Part shown: in pieces, positions 1 to 5,058 of the stretch
How positions within the stretch are numbered: the stretch's first letter is position 1
Layout of the letters: every line of letters starts with the position of its first letter
Assembly (NCBI GenBank): GCA_021199595.1
Contig: JAJQHT010000299.1
Coordinates: 1 to 5,058 of the forward strand
Source of the DNA: Oscillospiraceae bacterium
GTDB lineage: Bacteria; Bacillota; Clostridia; Oscillospirales; Oscillospiraceae
DNA length: 5,058 nucleotides
Reading direction: 5' to 3'
Notes under the pieces: generated by a model
The model's input: only the letters and a program-made list of their open reading frames with translations
Database searches by the model: none
What the model was told of the DNA's origin: nothing
Made by a program: the position numbers and the translations under genes

Positions 1-563
1 GGATACATATCCTCCAGCGCCTGCGTGGTAATGAAGGCCACTTTCTTTGTCAAAACGGTCTTTATCTGCGGAAACTCCCAATGAACCTCTTCACTGGTCA
101 TCACGATTGCGCTGACAATGCGTTCCACCGTGTCCTGGAGATACTCCATGTTCCGCTCCGCCGGGGAAATGATTTTTTCCCAGTCCCATTGGTCTACATA
201 GACAGAGTGAAGGTTGTCCAAAACCGGCTCGTCACGCCGGATGGCATTCATGTCCGTATAGAGACCATTTCCCTCCCGGAAGTCATACTCCCGCAAGGCC
301 CAGCGTTTCCACTTGGCCAGGGACTGAACAATCTGGTACTCCCCTGTCCCCGTGGCGGGAACCTCAAAGGAGACCGGACGCTCCACACCGTTGAGGTTGT
401 CATTCAAGCCGGTATCAGCCCGCACAAATAAAGGGGCGGATACGCGTTTCAGGTTAAGCGCCGCTCCCAGGTTTTTCTGGAAACGGGATTTAATAAATTC
501 AATACAGCGCTGTGTATCATAAACATCAAGGACCGTCTTATAGCCCTCCGGGATGGTGAGCAT
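1..563 (-). CDS. asnA: Aspartate--ammonia ligase (AsnA), N-terminal part
   Basis: AsnA makes asparagine in the cytoplasm from aspartate, free ammonia and ATP, giving AMP and PPi; its fold resembles class II aminoacyl-tRNA synthetases. The translation contains family blocks: TGLNDNLNGVERPVSF at about residues 51-66, SLAKWKR at 81-87, LYTDMNAIRRDE at 101-112 and LHSVYVDQWDWEK at 118-130. Gln125 matches the E. coli active-site glutamine that contacts the amino-acid substrate. Only 187 residues lie in the window, of a usual 330-345; the C-terminal half is cut off at the left edge. The chosen start, MLTIPEGYKT, follows a GGAGGT ribosome binding site by 7 nt. An in-frame ATG seven codons earlier (584) has no such site. 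The gene lies downstream of and codirectional with glutamine synthetase but has its own promoter signals. One oddity is Gln80, where the family usually has His (VHSLAKWKR). Identity is very secure. Confidence 0.96.
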   Translation of the reverse strand, partial: MLTIPEGYKTVLDVYDTQRCIEFIKSRFQKNLGAALNLKRVSAPLFVRADTGLNDNLNGVERPVSFEVPATGTGEYQIVQSLAKWKRWALREYDFREGNGLYTDMNAIRRDEPVLDNLHSVYVDQWDWEKIISPAERNMEYLQDTVERIVSAIVMTSEEVHWEFPQIKTVLTKKVAFITTQALEDMY

Positions 564-570
564 GGGGTTT

Positions 571-576
571 ACCTCC
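571..576 (-). promoter_or_regulatory. asnA ribosome binding site (decides the start)
   Basis: On the minus strand GGAGGT stands 7 nt before the ATG at 563-561. No comparable site precedes the alternative in-frame ATG at 584-582, whose upstream sequence is AT-rich. This favours the shorter protein. Confidence 0.75.
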
Positions 577-601
577 AGTTCCATCGTAAATTATTGTATA
601 T

Positions 602-616
602 TTAGGATAATCCTAA
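602..616. promoter_or_regulatory. Palindrome over the asnA -10 box, candidate operator
   Basis: TTAGGAT, one A, then ATCCTAA form a perfect 15-bp inverted repeat with 7-bp arms. It covers the -10 box of the proximal asnA promoter, where a bound dimer would block RNA polymerase. The arms are too close for a stable RNA hairpin, so a DNA-binding site is the more natural reading. The cognate protein is not recognisable. Confidence 0.4.
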
Positions 617-632
617 TTCCTGCCGCTGTCAA
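604..632 (-). promoter_or_regulatory. Proximal asnA promoter
   Basis: Reading the minus strand, a perfect TTGACA -35 box (632-627) is followed after exactly 17 bp by TATCCT (609-604), which matches the -10 consensus at 4 of 6 positions. Transcription would start near 597, giving a leader of about 35 nt. The -35 box and spacing are ideal while the -10 is weak. The -10 lies inside a perfect palindrome (602-616), so the promoter may be repressed. Confidence 0.6.
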
Positions 633-669
633 TGTGAATTTCAATGCGGACAGCCTTAGTTCTCAGTTT

Positions 670-700
670 TTTATAGGGAAAAGGCATTTGCGGCTGTCAA
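670..700 (-). promoter_or_regulatory. Possible distal asnA promoter
   Basis: A second TTGACA (700-695, minus strand) lies just past the hairpin behind glutamine synthetase. TATAAA (675-670) follows after 19 bp, which is longer than the ideal 17. If active, it would make a leader of about 100 nt containing a 6-bp GCTGTC/GACAGC stem. It is weaker than the proximal promoter because of the spacing. Confidence 0.3.
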
Positions 701-705
701 GGCAA

Positions 706-740
706 GGCTTCTCAGCATACCACAGGTACGCTGAGAAGCC
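706..740 (-). terminator. Terminator-like hairpin after glutamine synthetase
   Basis: An 11-bp perfect stem (GGCTTCTCAGC at 706-716 with GCTGAGAAGCC at 730-740) continues after one A/C mismatch into a 4-bp TACC/GGTA stem closed by a 3-nt loop. It starts 33 nt past the glutamine synthetase stop codon. The tail on the minus strand (TTGCCTTG) is only moderately T-rich, so it could be a leaky terminator or an mRNA 3'-end stabiliser. It separates glutamine synthetase from asnA. Confidence 0.65.
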
Positions 741-772
741 CCAATAAATAAGCCTTCCAAATCAGGTATTAT

Positions 773-2866
773 TTAACGCACGCTGAACAGCATTTCGCCA
801 TAAGAAGGATACGGCCAGTATTCTTCACTGGTAATGGTCTCCATCTCATCTACATAGATGCGAAGCTCGTTCATGGTGGCAAACAGCTTGTCACGGCAAT
901 AGTTGCTCAGCTCCTCGACGCCAGTAATGGTGCCGGACTCCACAATGGCAGCATCCAGGATGCCAACAGTCTTGGTCGCTAGGGCCAGCAGCTCGGACAG
1001 GCGGGTGATAGTCATGGTCTCATAAGAAATGTCCACAGCGTCAGAAACGGCCTTTTTCGCAGCAGCATCCCCGGCGAGATCGCCGGTATAGGCGCTGACG
1101 GCAGGCAAAATATCTTTGCGAACCATATCCGCCATGGTCATGGCCTCGATCTTGATGGTTTTGGCGTAGTTCTCCTGCATGATCTCATAGCGGGAGTGAA
1201 CCTCAGTGCCAGTCAGAACCTTATGTGTCTCAAACAGTTTAATGTTCTTATCTTTAATGTAATATGGCAGTGCTTCCGGTGTAGTGCGCAGGTTCAGCAG
1301 ACCACGCTTTTCGGCTTCCGCCACCCACGCGTCGTCATAACCGTTGCCGTTAAAGACGATTCGGCTGTTTTCGCAGACCACGTCATGAATCAGCTGGCGC
1401 AGCTCTGCATCAAAATCATCTGCCGCCTCCAGGCGATCTGCAAAAATCCGAAGGGACTCGGCCACAGCGGTATTCAAAGTAATGTTAGCCCCGGAAATAG
1501 ACTGGGAGGAGCCAGGCATACGGAACTCAAACTTATTGCCGGTGAATGCGAAAGAGGAGGTGCGGTTCCGGTCAGTGGAATCCTTGGGGAAACGAGGCAG
1601 AACGCTGACGCCAATCTTGAACGGCTCCTTGCCTCCGCCAATATACTGCTCCTCGTGTTGAATGGCATCCAACACGGCAGCCAGCTCATCGCCCACATAG
1701 ACGGAGAGAATGGCCGGAGGCGCTTCGTTCGCACCCAGGCGGTGATCATTCCCGGCAGTGGCGACAGAGATACGCAGCAGATCCTGGTAATCGTTGACCG
1801 CCTTCAACACGGCGCACAAAAACAGCAGGAACTGAGCGTTCTGGCCCGGCGTGTCGCCCGGTTCCAGCAGGTTCTCCCCGGCATCCGTGGACATAGACCA
1901 GTTGTTATGCTTGCCGCTGCCATTCACACCGGCAAAGGGCTTTTCATGGAGCAGGCACTCCATTCCATGACGCTTTGCCACGGTACGCATCAGCTCCATG
2001 GTGAGCTGGTTGTGGTCGGCGGCTATATTCACAGTGCTGAATACGGGGGCCAGCTCATGCTGCGCGGGTGCCACCTCGTTATGCTCCGTTTTGGCAACCA
2101 CACCCAGCTTCCAAAGCTCCTCGTTCAAGTCCTTCATAAACTCGGATACACGCGGCTTAATAGCGCCGAAGTAGTGGTCATCCAGTTCCTGCCCCTTGGG
2201 CGGGCGTGCGCCAAACAGCGTGCGTCCAGTATAAATCAAATCCTCGCGCTTGTCGTAGACAGATTTATCAACCAGGAAGTATTCCTGCTCTGCACCGGCC
2301 GTAGCCCGTACGGACTCCACCTCGGTGTTGCCGAAAAGCCGCAAAATACGAACAGCCTGCTTGCTCAGAGCCTGCATGGAACGTAGCAGCGGGGTCTTTT
2401 TGTCCAGTGCCTCGCCGGTATAGGAGACAAATGCCGTGGGAATGCAAAGAACGCCGTCCTTCACAAAAGCATAGCTGGTGGGATCCCAGGCAGTATAACC
2501 CCGGGCCTCGAAGGTAGAGCGCAGGCCGCCGGAGGGGAAACTGGAGGCATCAGGCTCGCCCTGAATAAGCTCTTTTCCGGAAAATTCCATAATTGCCCGG
2601 CCGTCATCGGTAGCGTGAATAAAGCCGTCATGCTTCTCAGCCGTGACGCCTGTCATGGGCTGGAACCAGTGGGTAAAATGTGTAGCACCCTTTTCGATGG
2701 CCCAATCCTTCATGGCGTTAGCTACGACGCCGGCAATGTCCGGGGTCAGGCGCTCGTCATGATCAATCGCGTGCATCACCTTTTTGTAGACGTCATGGGG
2801 CAGACGCGCCTGCATGACCGCCGGTGAAAACACCATGGAACCAAAAATCTCGCTTACGTTACTCAT
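773..2866 (-). CDS. glnN: Glutamine synthetase, type III
   Basis: This enzyme condenses glutamate and ammonia to glutamine using ATP, the main entry of ammonia into the cell. At 697 residues it has the length of the GSIII class (about 700), much longer than GSI (about 450), and carries GSIII signatures: THWFQPMTG at 65-73 and [21 protein letters not shown] at 109-129. The catalytic core is present: GAEQEY at 191-196 (metal-binding glutamates), [11 protein letters not shown] at 264-274, [10 protein letters not shown] at 315-324 (ATP and glutamate site) and [14 protein letters not shown] at 441-454. The ATG has an AAAGGAG ribosome binding site 7 nt upstream (2874-2880). The gene is divergent from an ANTAR regulator, and its leader carries a promoter and an intrinsic terminator, so attenuation control is likely. 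Many annotators call this gene glnA. It appears intact, with no missing active-site block. Confidence 0.98.
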   Translation of the reverse strand: MSNVSEIFGSMVFSPAVMQARLPHDVYKKVMHAIDHDERLTPDIAGVVANAMKDWAIEKGATHFTHWFQPMTGVTAEKHDGFIHATDDGRAIMEFSGKELIQGEPDASSFPSGGLRSTFEARGYTAWDPTSYAFVKDGVLCIPTAFVSYTGEALDKKTPLLRSMQALSKQAVRILRLFGNTEVESVRATAGAEQEYFLVDKSVYDKREDLIYTGRTLFGARPPKGQELDDHYFGAIKPRVSEFMKDLNEELWKLGVVAKTEHNEVAPAQHELAPVFSTVNIAADHNQLTMELMRTVAKRHGMECLLHEKPFAGVNGSGKHNNWSMSTDAGENLLEPGDTPGQNAQFLLFLCAVLKAVNDYQDLLRISVATAGNDHRLGANEAPPAILSVYVGDELAAVLDAIQHEEQYIGGGKEPFKIGVSVLPRFPKDSTDRNRTSSFAFTGNKFEFRMPGSSQSISGANITLNTAVAESLRIFADRLEAADDFDAELRQLIHDVVCENSRIVFNGNGYDDAWVAEAEKRGLLNLRTTPEALPYYIKDKNIKLFETHKVLTGTEVHSRYEIMQENYAKTIKIEAMTMADMVRKDILPAVSAYTGDLAGDAAAKKAVSDAVDISYETMTITRLSELLALATKTVGILDAAIVESGTITGVEELSNYCRDKLFATMNELRIYVDEMETITSEEYWPYPSYGEMLFSVR

Positions 2867-2924
2867 ATTGCCTCTCCTTTACAATATAGTATGAATATGA
2901 ATGGATATAGTGCCAGGGTTTTGC

Positions 2925-2980
2925 AAATAAAAAGAAACGGCAGGCATACGGAATTACATCCGCGACGCCTTTGCCGTTTC
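2925..2980 (-). terminator. Intrinsic terminator in the glnN leader (attenuator)
   Basis: On the minus strand a 9-bp stem (GAAACGGCA, 2980-2972, with TGCCGTTTC, 2942-2934) encloses a GGC/GCC stem and a CGGA/TCCG stem with a hexaloop. It is followed at once by TTTTTATTT (2933-2925). It stands between the glnN promoter and the glnN ribosome binding site. On the plus strand the hairpin is followed by ATACTG rather than T's, so its orientation fits glnN. Its place at the very start of the transcript means most polymerases should stop within about 55 nt unless the hairpin is prevented. Confidence 0.8.
2963..2976 (-). promoter_or_regulatory. Candidate antiterminator hairpin with ANTAR-type hexaloop
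   Basis: On the minus strand CGGC, loop AAAGGC, then GTCG can form a 4-bp stem (one G-U pair) with A at loop position 1 and G at position 4, as in RNAs bound by ANTAR proteins. Its 5' arm lies within the 5' arm of the glnN terminator, so the folds compete. Directly after it, CGGA-TGTAAT-TCCG also has a six-base loop but lacks A1/G4. The short stem and missing canonical partner keep confidence modest. Confidence 0.4.
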
Positions 2981-2989
2981 ATACTGAAA

Positions 2990-3018
2990 ATTTTACACTT
3001 TGTTTCCCGCTTTGTCAA
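2990..3018 (-). promoter_or_regulatory. glnN promoter
   Basis: On the minus strand TTGACA (3018-3013) and TAAAAT (2995-2990) are separated by exactly 17 bp, a near-perfect sigma-A promoter. The start would fall at about 2985-2982, immediately before the attenuator hairpin, giving a leader of about 117 nt. Confidence 0.8.
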
Positions 3019-3030
3019 GCCCCGGAATAT

Positions 3031-3059
3031 GGGTAAAACTCACAAAATATCACTTACCC
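3031..3059. repeat. Inverted repeat between the divergent promoters
   Basis: GGGTAA (3031-3036) is mirrored by TTACCC (3054-3059). The interior holds two imperfect direct copies, AAAACTCAC (3035-3043) and AAAATATCAC (3044-3053). It lies just upstream of the glnN -35 box and about 40 bp from the ANTAR gene's -35 box, where a regulator could act on both genes. No known consensus is recognised. Confidence 0.35.
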
Positions 3060-3081
3060 CGACCCATTAAAATAGACACAA

Positions 3082-3093
3082 AATATAGTATGA
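3082..3093. repeat. 12-bp direct repeat, distal copy
   Basis: AATATAGTATGA at 3082-3093 also occurs at 2883-2894, just upstream of the glnN ribosome binding site, 199 bp away. Both copies follow ACA or ACAA. The sequence is AT-rich, so chance is possible, but the two copies bracket the glnN control region. Confidence 0.35.
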
Positions 3094-3095
3094 CC

Positions 3096-3109
3096 CGGTT
3101 GACAAACCG
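3096..3109. promoter_or_regulatory. Inverted repeat over the ANTAR gene's -35 box
   Basis: CGGTT, GACA, AACCG form a perfect 5-bp inverted repeat around the TTGACA box (3099-3104). It is a possible operator, although short repeats that include TTGACA arise easily by chance. Confidence 0.25.
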
Positions 3110-3127
3110 CAAAGGGTGGATTATACT
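3099..3127 (+). promoter_or_regulatory. Promoter of the ANTAR regulator gene
   Basis: TTGACA (3099-3104) and TATACT (3122-3127) are separated by exactly 17 bp, close to the sigma-A consensus. Transcription should start near 3131-3135, giving an untranslated leader of about 145 nt. That is unusually long and contains the hairpins described at 3155-3228. Confidence 0.82.
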
Positions 3128-3154
3128 TTAAATGTATTATTATATATCACATCA

Positions 3155-3201
3155 GGTGAGCAAGGACGTTCGCCGGTTCTGACAGGAGTAGCGCGTCTCC
3201 T
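3155..3201 (+). ncRNA. Candidate ANTAR-responsive two-hairpin RNA element
   Basis: Hairpin 1 is GGTGAGC (3155-3161), loop AAGGAC (3162-3167), GTTCGCC (3168-3174): seven continuous pairs, two of them G-U. After a 9-nt linker, hairpin 2 is AGGAG (3184-3188) with CTCCT (3197-3201); a T-T mismatch leaves the hexaloop AGCGCG (3190-3195). Both loops have A at position 1 and G at position 4, the known signature of tandem-hairpin RNAs bound by dimeric ANTAR domains. The 3' arm of hairpin 2 overlaps the 5' arm of the following terminator. The element lies in the leader of an ANTAR gene, so autoregulation is the natural inference. The T-T closing mismatch in hairpin 2 is the weakest point. Confidence 0.72.
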
Positions 3202-3228
3202 TGCCGGTACCGGGGGCGTTTTCGTTTT
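3194..3228 (+). terminator. Intrinsic terminator in the ANTAR gene's leader
   Basis: CGTCTCC (3194-3200) pairs along its full length with GGGGGCG (3212-3218), including two G-U pairs, around an 11-nt loop. TTTTCGTTTT (3219-3228) follows. It lies upstream of the coding start and its 5' arm is shared with hairpin 2 of the ANTAR-type element, making the two structures mutually exclusive. Confidence 0.7.
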
Positions 3229-3264
3229 ACCATTTTGCTGCCTGGGTTCTGACTATATGCTATG

Positions 3265-3271
3265 AAAGGAG
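3265..3271 (+). promoter_or_regulatory. Ribosome binding site of the ANTAR gene (decides the start)
   Basis: AAAGGAG lies 7 nt before the ATG at 3279. An upstream in-frame ATG-free extension reaches back to a TTG-type position at 3201, but that would begin inside the leader terminator and has no ribosome binding site, so 3279 is the start. Confidence 0.88.
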
Positions 3272-3278
3272 CGTTAAA

Positions 3279-3866
3279 ATGGTTCAGCCTCGTCGTTATG
3301 CCTCGCTGCTGCTCGTCACGAATTCCGATGATACAGCAGCTCAGTTTGCCGGACTATTACCGGCCGACCGTTTTGCCTCCGAGTTAAGCGTCTGTTCCCC
3401 TTATGAGGCAGGTTATGTCCTGAACAAGTCAGCCTTCGATGTGGTAGTCATAGACGAATCTGTCCCTTCTGCGGACGGCGTCAAGCTGGGGGCAGATGCC
3501 GTGAACAACGGCGCAGCTGGGGTCCTCCTGTTGGCAGGCCCGGAGCGGTTTGAAACCACCTCCAGCTACGCCGAGGCCTATGGCTTTATGACACTGAAAA
3601 GCCCGGTTGACCCTTCCCTCTTACGTCAGAGCCTGAACATGATGGCTAACGTTTCCGACCGTCTGCACCAGCTTGAATCAAAGGCTGAAAGCCTGGAAGC
3701 AAAGATGGATGAGATGCGTCTGGTGAACAGAGCCAAGCTCATCCTTATCCAACAGTTCAAAATGACCGAGAAGGATGCCCATAGGTTTATTGAGAAAAAC
3801 GCTATGGATCGCTGTGTTAAGCGCCGTGTCATCGCAGAGAATATCATCCGCACATATCAAATTTAA
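3279..3866 (+). CDS. ANTAR-domain transcription antiterminator with degenerate receiver
   Basis: The 195-residue product is a NasT/AmiR-like response regulator that should bind RNA hairpins and prevent transcription termination. Residues about 8-122 form a receiver-like domain. Asp59 in VVVIDESVPSADG matches the phospho-acceptor and Lys107 in LKSP the conserved lysine, but the acidic pair after strand 1 is replaced by Thr14-Asn15 (LLLVTNSDD), so normal phosphorylation is doubtful. A charged coiled coil (about 127-148) leads into the ANTAR domain (about 139-193), with RLVNRAKLILIQQFKMTEKD, NAMDRCVKRRVIAE and a terminal INI-type helix. Starting at 3279 fits a strong ribosome binding site and removes a 26-residue non-homologous-looking extension. 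The gene is divergent from glutamine synthetase, which is a likely target; such pairing is known in clostridia. No histidine kinase is visible. Its leader carries an ANTAR-type RNA element. Confidence 0.93.
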   Translation: MVQPRRYASLLLVTNSDDTAAQFAGLLPADRFASELSVCSPYEAGYVLNKSAFDVVVIDESVPSADGVKLGADAVNNGAAGVLLLAGPERFETTSSYAEAYGFMTLKSPVDPSLLRQSLNMMANVSDRLHQLESKAESLEAKMDEMRLVNRAKLILIQQFKMTEKDAHRFIEKNAMDRCVKRRVIAENIIRTYQI

Positions 3867-3954
3867 AGAAATGCCTGTGCAAGGAATCGGAGCATAGCCC
3901 CTCTCCCCCACTGGCATCCATTTATAGATCAGAGAAGAGAAAGGATAAACCGCC
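3867..3954 (+). other. Spacer between the ANTAR gene and guaA
   Basis: This 88-nt gap holds no convincing promoter: TATAGA at 3923-3928 has no -35 partner at normal spacing. It also has no strong terminator; ATGCC and GGCAT repeats are 5 bp long and about 37 nt apart. An AAGGAT ribosome binding site (3941-3946) precedes guaA by 8 nt. Read-through from the ANTAR gene is therefore plausible, which would put guaA under the same attenuator. Confidence 0.45.
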
Positions 3955-5058
3955 ATGACCCATCAGTCCGTCCTTATCATCGACTTCGGCGGCCAGTATA
4001 ACCAGCTCATTGCCCGCCGGGTTCGGGAATGCCGCGTATACTGCGAACTGAAGCCCTATACCATCACACTGGAGGAAATAAAAGCCTTCAACCCCATTGG
4101 CATCATTTTCACCGGCGGGCCTCGGAGCGTATATGACCCCTCCGCTCCCCATATCGATCCGGCTGTTTTTGACCTGGGTGTTCCCATTCTGGGCATATGC
4201 TACGGTTGTCAGCTTATTGCCTATACCCTTGGCGGCTCTGTTACGGCTGCCCAGGCAGACACTGCCCGGGAATATGGCAAGACCCACACTTATGTTGACC
4301 AGAACTGCAAACTGTTCAAGGGTCTCCCCGCAGAGAGCATAACCTGGATGAGCCACGGGGACTATATGGCAAAGATTCCTGAAAGCTTTCGGCTTGCCGC
4401 CCACAGCGAGGGCTGCCCTACTGCCGCCATATGTGACGAGGAAAAGGGCTTTTACGGCGTACAATTCCACCCTGAGGTGAACCATACTGAGTACGGCCAG
4501 CAGATGCTACGCAACTTTCTGTATGAGATTTGCCACGCCAGCGGAGACTGGACAATGGGCGACTATATGCGCTCCTCTATCAAAGCTATCCGAGAAAAGG
4601 TGGGAGACGGCAAGGTGCTGCTTGCCCTGTCTGGCGGAGTGGATTCCTCCGTGGCGGCGGCATTGCTTGCGGAAGCAGTTGGCAGCCAGCTTACCTGTGT
4701 GTTTGTTGACCATGGCCTAATGCGTCTAAACGAAGGTGACGAGGTCGAGGCCGCTTTCACCCAATGGCCCATACGGTTTATCCGAGTGGACGCGGAGCAG
4801 CGGTTTTTGTCAAAGCTCGCCGGCGTTTCCGAGCCGGAAAAGAAACGCAAAATCATTGGCGAGGAGTTTATTCGCGTCTTCGAGGAAGAGGCCAAGAAAA
4901 TCGGCCAGGTGGATTACCTTGTTCAGGGCACCATCTATCCTGATGTAGTGGAATCCGGCACTGGCAACGCCGCTGTTATCAAAAGCCATCACAATGTTGG
5001 CGGTTTGCCGGACTATGTGGATTTCAAGGAGATTTTAGAACCGTTGCGCCTTTTGTTC
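3955..5058 (+). CDS. guaA: GMP synthase (glutamine-hydrolysing), N-terminal part
   Basis: GuaA converts XMP to GMP using ATP and the amide nitrogen of glutamine, the last step of de novo guanine nucleotide synthesis in the cytoplasm. The reading frame is open to the right edge and gives 368 of the usual 510-525 residues. Residues 1-190 are a class I glutamine amidotransferase: [20 protein letters not shown] at 6-25, nucleophile Cys82 in GICYGCQ, and His172 and Glu174 in GVQFHPEV complete the triad. From about 200 the ATP pyrophosphatase domain begins, with the PP-loop SGGVDSS at 226-232, then VDHGLMR and [11 protein letters not shown]. The C-terminal dimerisation domain lies outside the window. 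It follows the ANTAR gene by 88 nt with no clear promoter of its own. Identity is very secure. Confidence 0.97.
   Translation, partial: MTHQSVLIIDFGGQYNQLIARRVRECRVYCELKPYTITLEEIKAFNPIGIIFTGGPRSVYDPSAPHIDPAVFDLGVPILGICYGCQLIAYTLGGSVTAAQADTAREYGKTHTYVDQNCKLFKGLPAESITWMSHGDYMAKIPESFRLAAHSEGCPTAAICDEEKGFYGVQFHPEVNHTEYGQQMLRNFLYEICHASGDWTMGDYMRSSIKAIREKVGDGKVLLALSGGVDSSVAAALLAEAVGSQLTCVFVDHGLMRLNEGDEVEAAFTQWPIRFIRVDAEQRFLSKLAGVSEPEKKRKIIGEEFIRVFEEEAKKIGQVDYLVQGTIYPDVVESGTGNAAVIKSHHNVGGLPDYVDFKEILEPLRLLF

Noticed and set aside
81..431. A 116-codon open frame on the plus strand
   Set aside because: It lies wholly antisense to asnA, whose conserved motifs are read on the other strand.
563..700. T-box or other large riboswitch ahead of asnA
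   Set aside because: The leader is at most about 100 nt from the candidate promoters, and no tRNA-binding T-box sequence is visible.
553..747. A 64-codon plus-strand frame in the asnA-glnN gap
   Set aside because: No ribosome binding site was seen, it crosses the asnA promoter and the 706-740 hairpin, and its composition is not protein-like.
1196..2386. A 396-codon open frame on the plus strand across the glutamine synthetase gene
   Set aside because: It is antisense to a clearly identified conserved gene, has no recognisable domains, and reflects the strong third-codon bias of glnN. No promoter or ribosome binding site was seen for it.
2883..3100. GlnR/TnrA boxes (TGTNA-N7-TNACA)
   Set aside because: TGTAAAATTTTC at the glnN -10 region starts like a box but lacks the second half-site; no full match was found by eye.
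3201..3278. A 26-codon N-terminal extension of the ANTAR protein
   Set aside because: It would start inside the leader terminator, lacks a ribosome binding site and looks unlike a receiver domain start. The ATG at 3279 has an ideal AAAGGAG site.
3867..3954. A third ANTAR-type hairpin (loop AAGGAA near 3880) ahead of guaA
   Set aside because: The bases flanking the AAGGAA do not pair; only an 11-nt loop on a 5-bp stem forms, and no terminator follows.
3922..4485. A 187-codon open frame on the minus strand
   Set aside because: It is antisense to the guaA amidotransferase domain, which has its full catalytic triad in the plus-strand frame.

Overview
The window looks like the chromosome of a Clostridia-type Firmicute, probably of the Oscillospiraceae/Ruminococcaceae kind. 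The reasons are a mid-GC base composition, strong AGGAG-type ribosome binding sites, textbook sigma-A promoters (TTGACA, 17 bp, TATACT or TAAAAT), a type III glutamine synthetase, a stand-alone AsnA-type asparagine synthetase, and an ANTAR-domain regulator. The taxonomic call is inference. The theme is ammonia and glutamine-amide metabolism.

Layout. Minus strand, left half: the N-terminal part of asnA (1-563, running off the left edge), its promoter region (about 600-700), a strong hairpin (706-740) behind the upstream gene, then a complete 697-residue type III glutamine synthetase gene (773-2866). Plus strand, right half: a 195-residue ANTAR antiterminator with a degenerate receiver domain (3279-3866), then the first 368 residues of guaA, GMP synthase (3955-5058, running off the right edge). 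The glutamine synthetase and ANTAR genes are divergent, with about 410 bp between their start codons.

The divergent region is the most interesting part. Each gene has a near-consensus promoter followed, before its ribosome binding site, by an intrinsic terminator, so both mRNAs appear to be attenuated. The ANTAR gene's leader also carries two tandem hairpins (3155-3174 and 3184-3201). Each can present a hexanucleotide loop with A at position 1 and G at position 4, which is the hallmark of RNAs bound by ANTAR proteins. The 3' arm of the second hairpin overlaps the 5' arm of the terminator, so the two folds exclude one another. This predicts that the ANTAR protein antiterminates its own mRNA. 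The glnN leader has a shorter hairpin with an A1/G4 hexaloop (AAAGGC), whose 5' arm is also the 5' arm of the glnN terminator. That suggests the same protein controls both sides of the locus.

Working model (inference): a nitrogen-status signal acts on the ANTAR protein's receiver-like domain, its RNA-binding domain stabilises antiterminator hairpins, and transcription reads through into glnN and into the ANTAR gene, possibly continuing into guaA. AsnA and glutamine synthetase both consume ammonia, and GuaA spends glutamine amide nitrogen. No tRNA, rRNA, CRISPR array or mobile element was seen.
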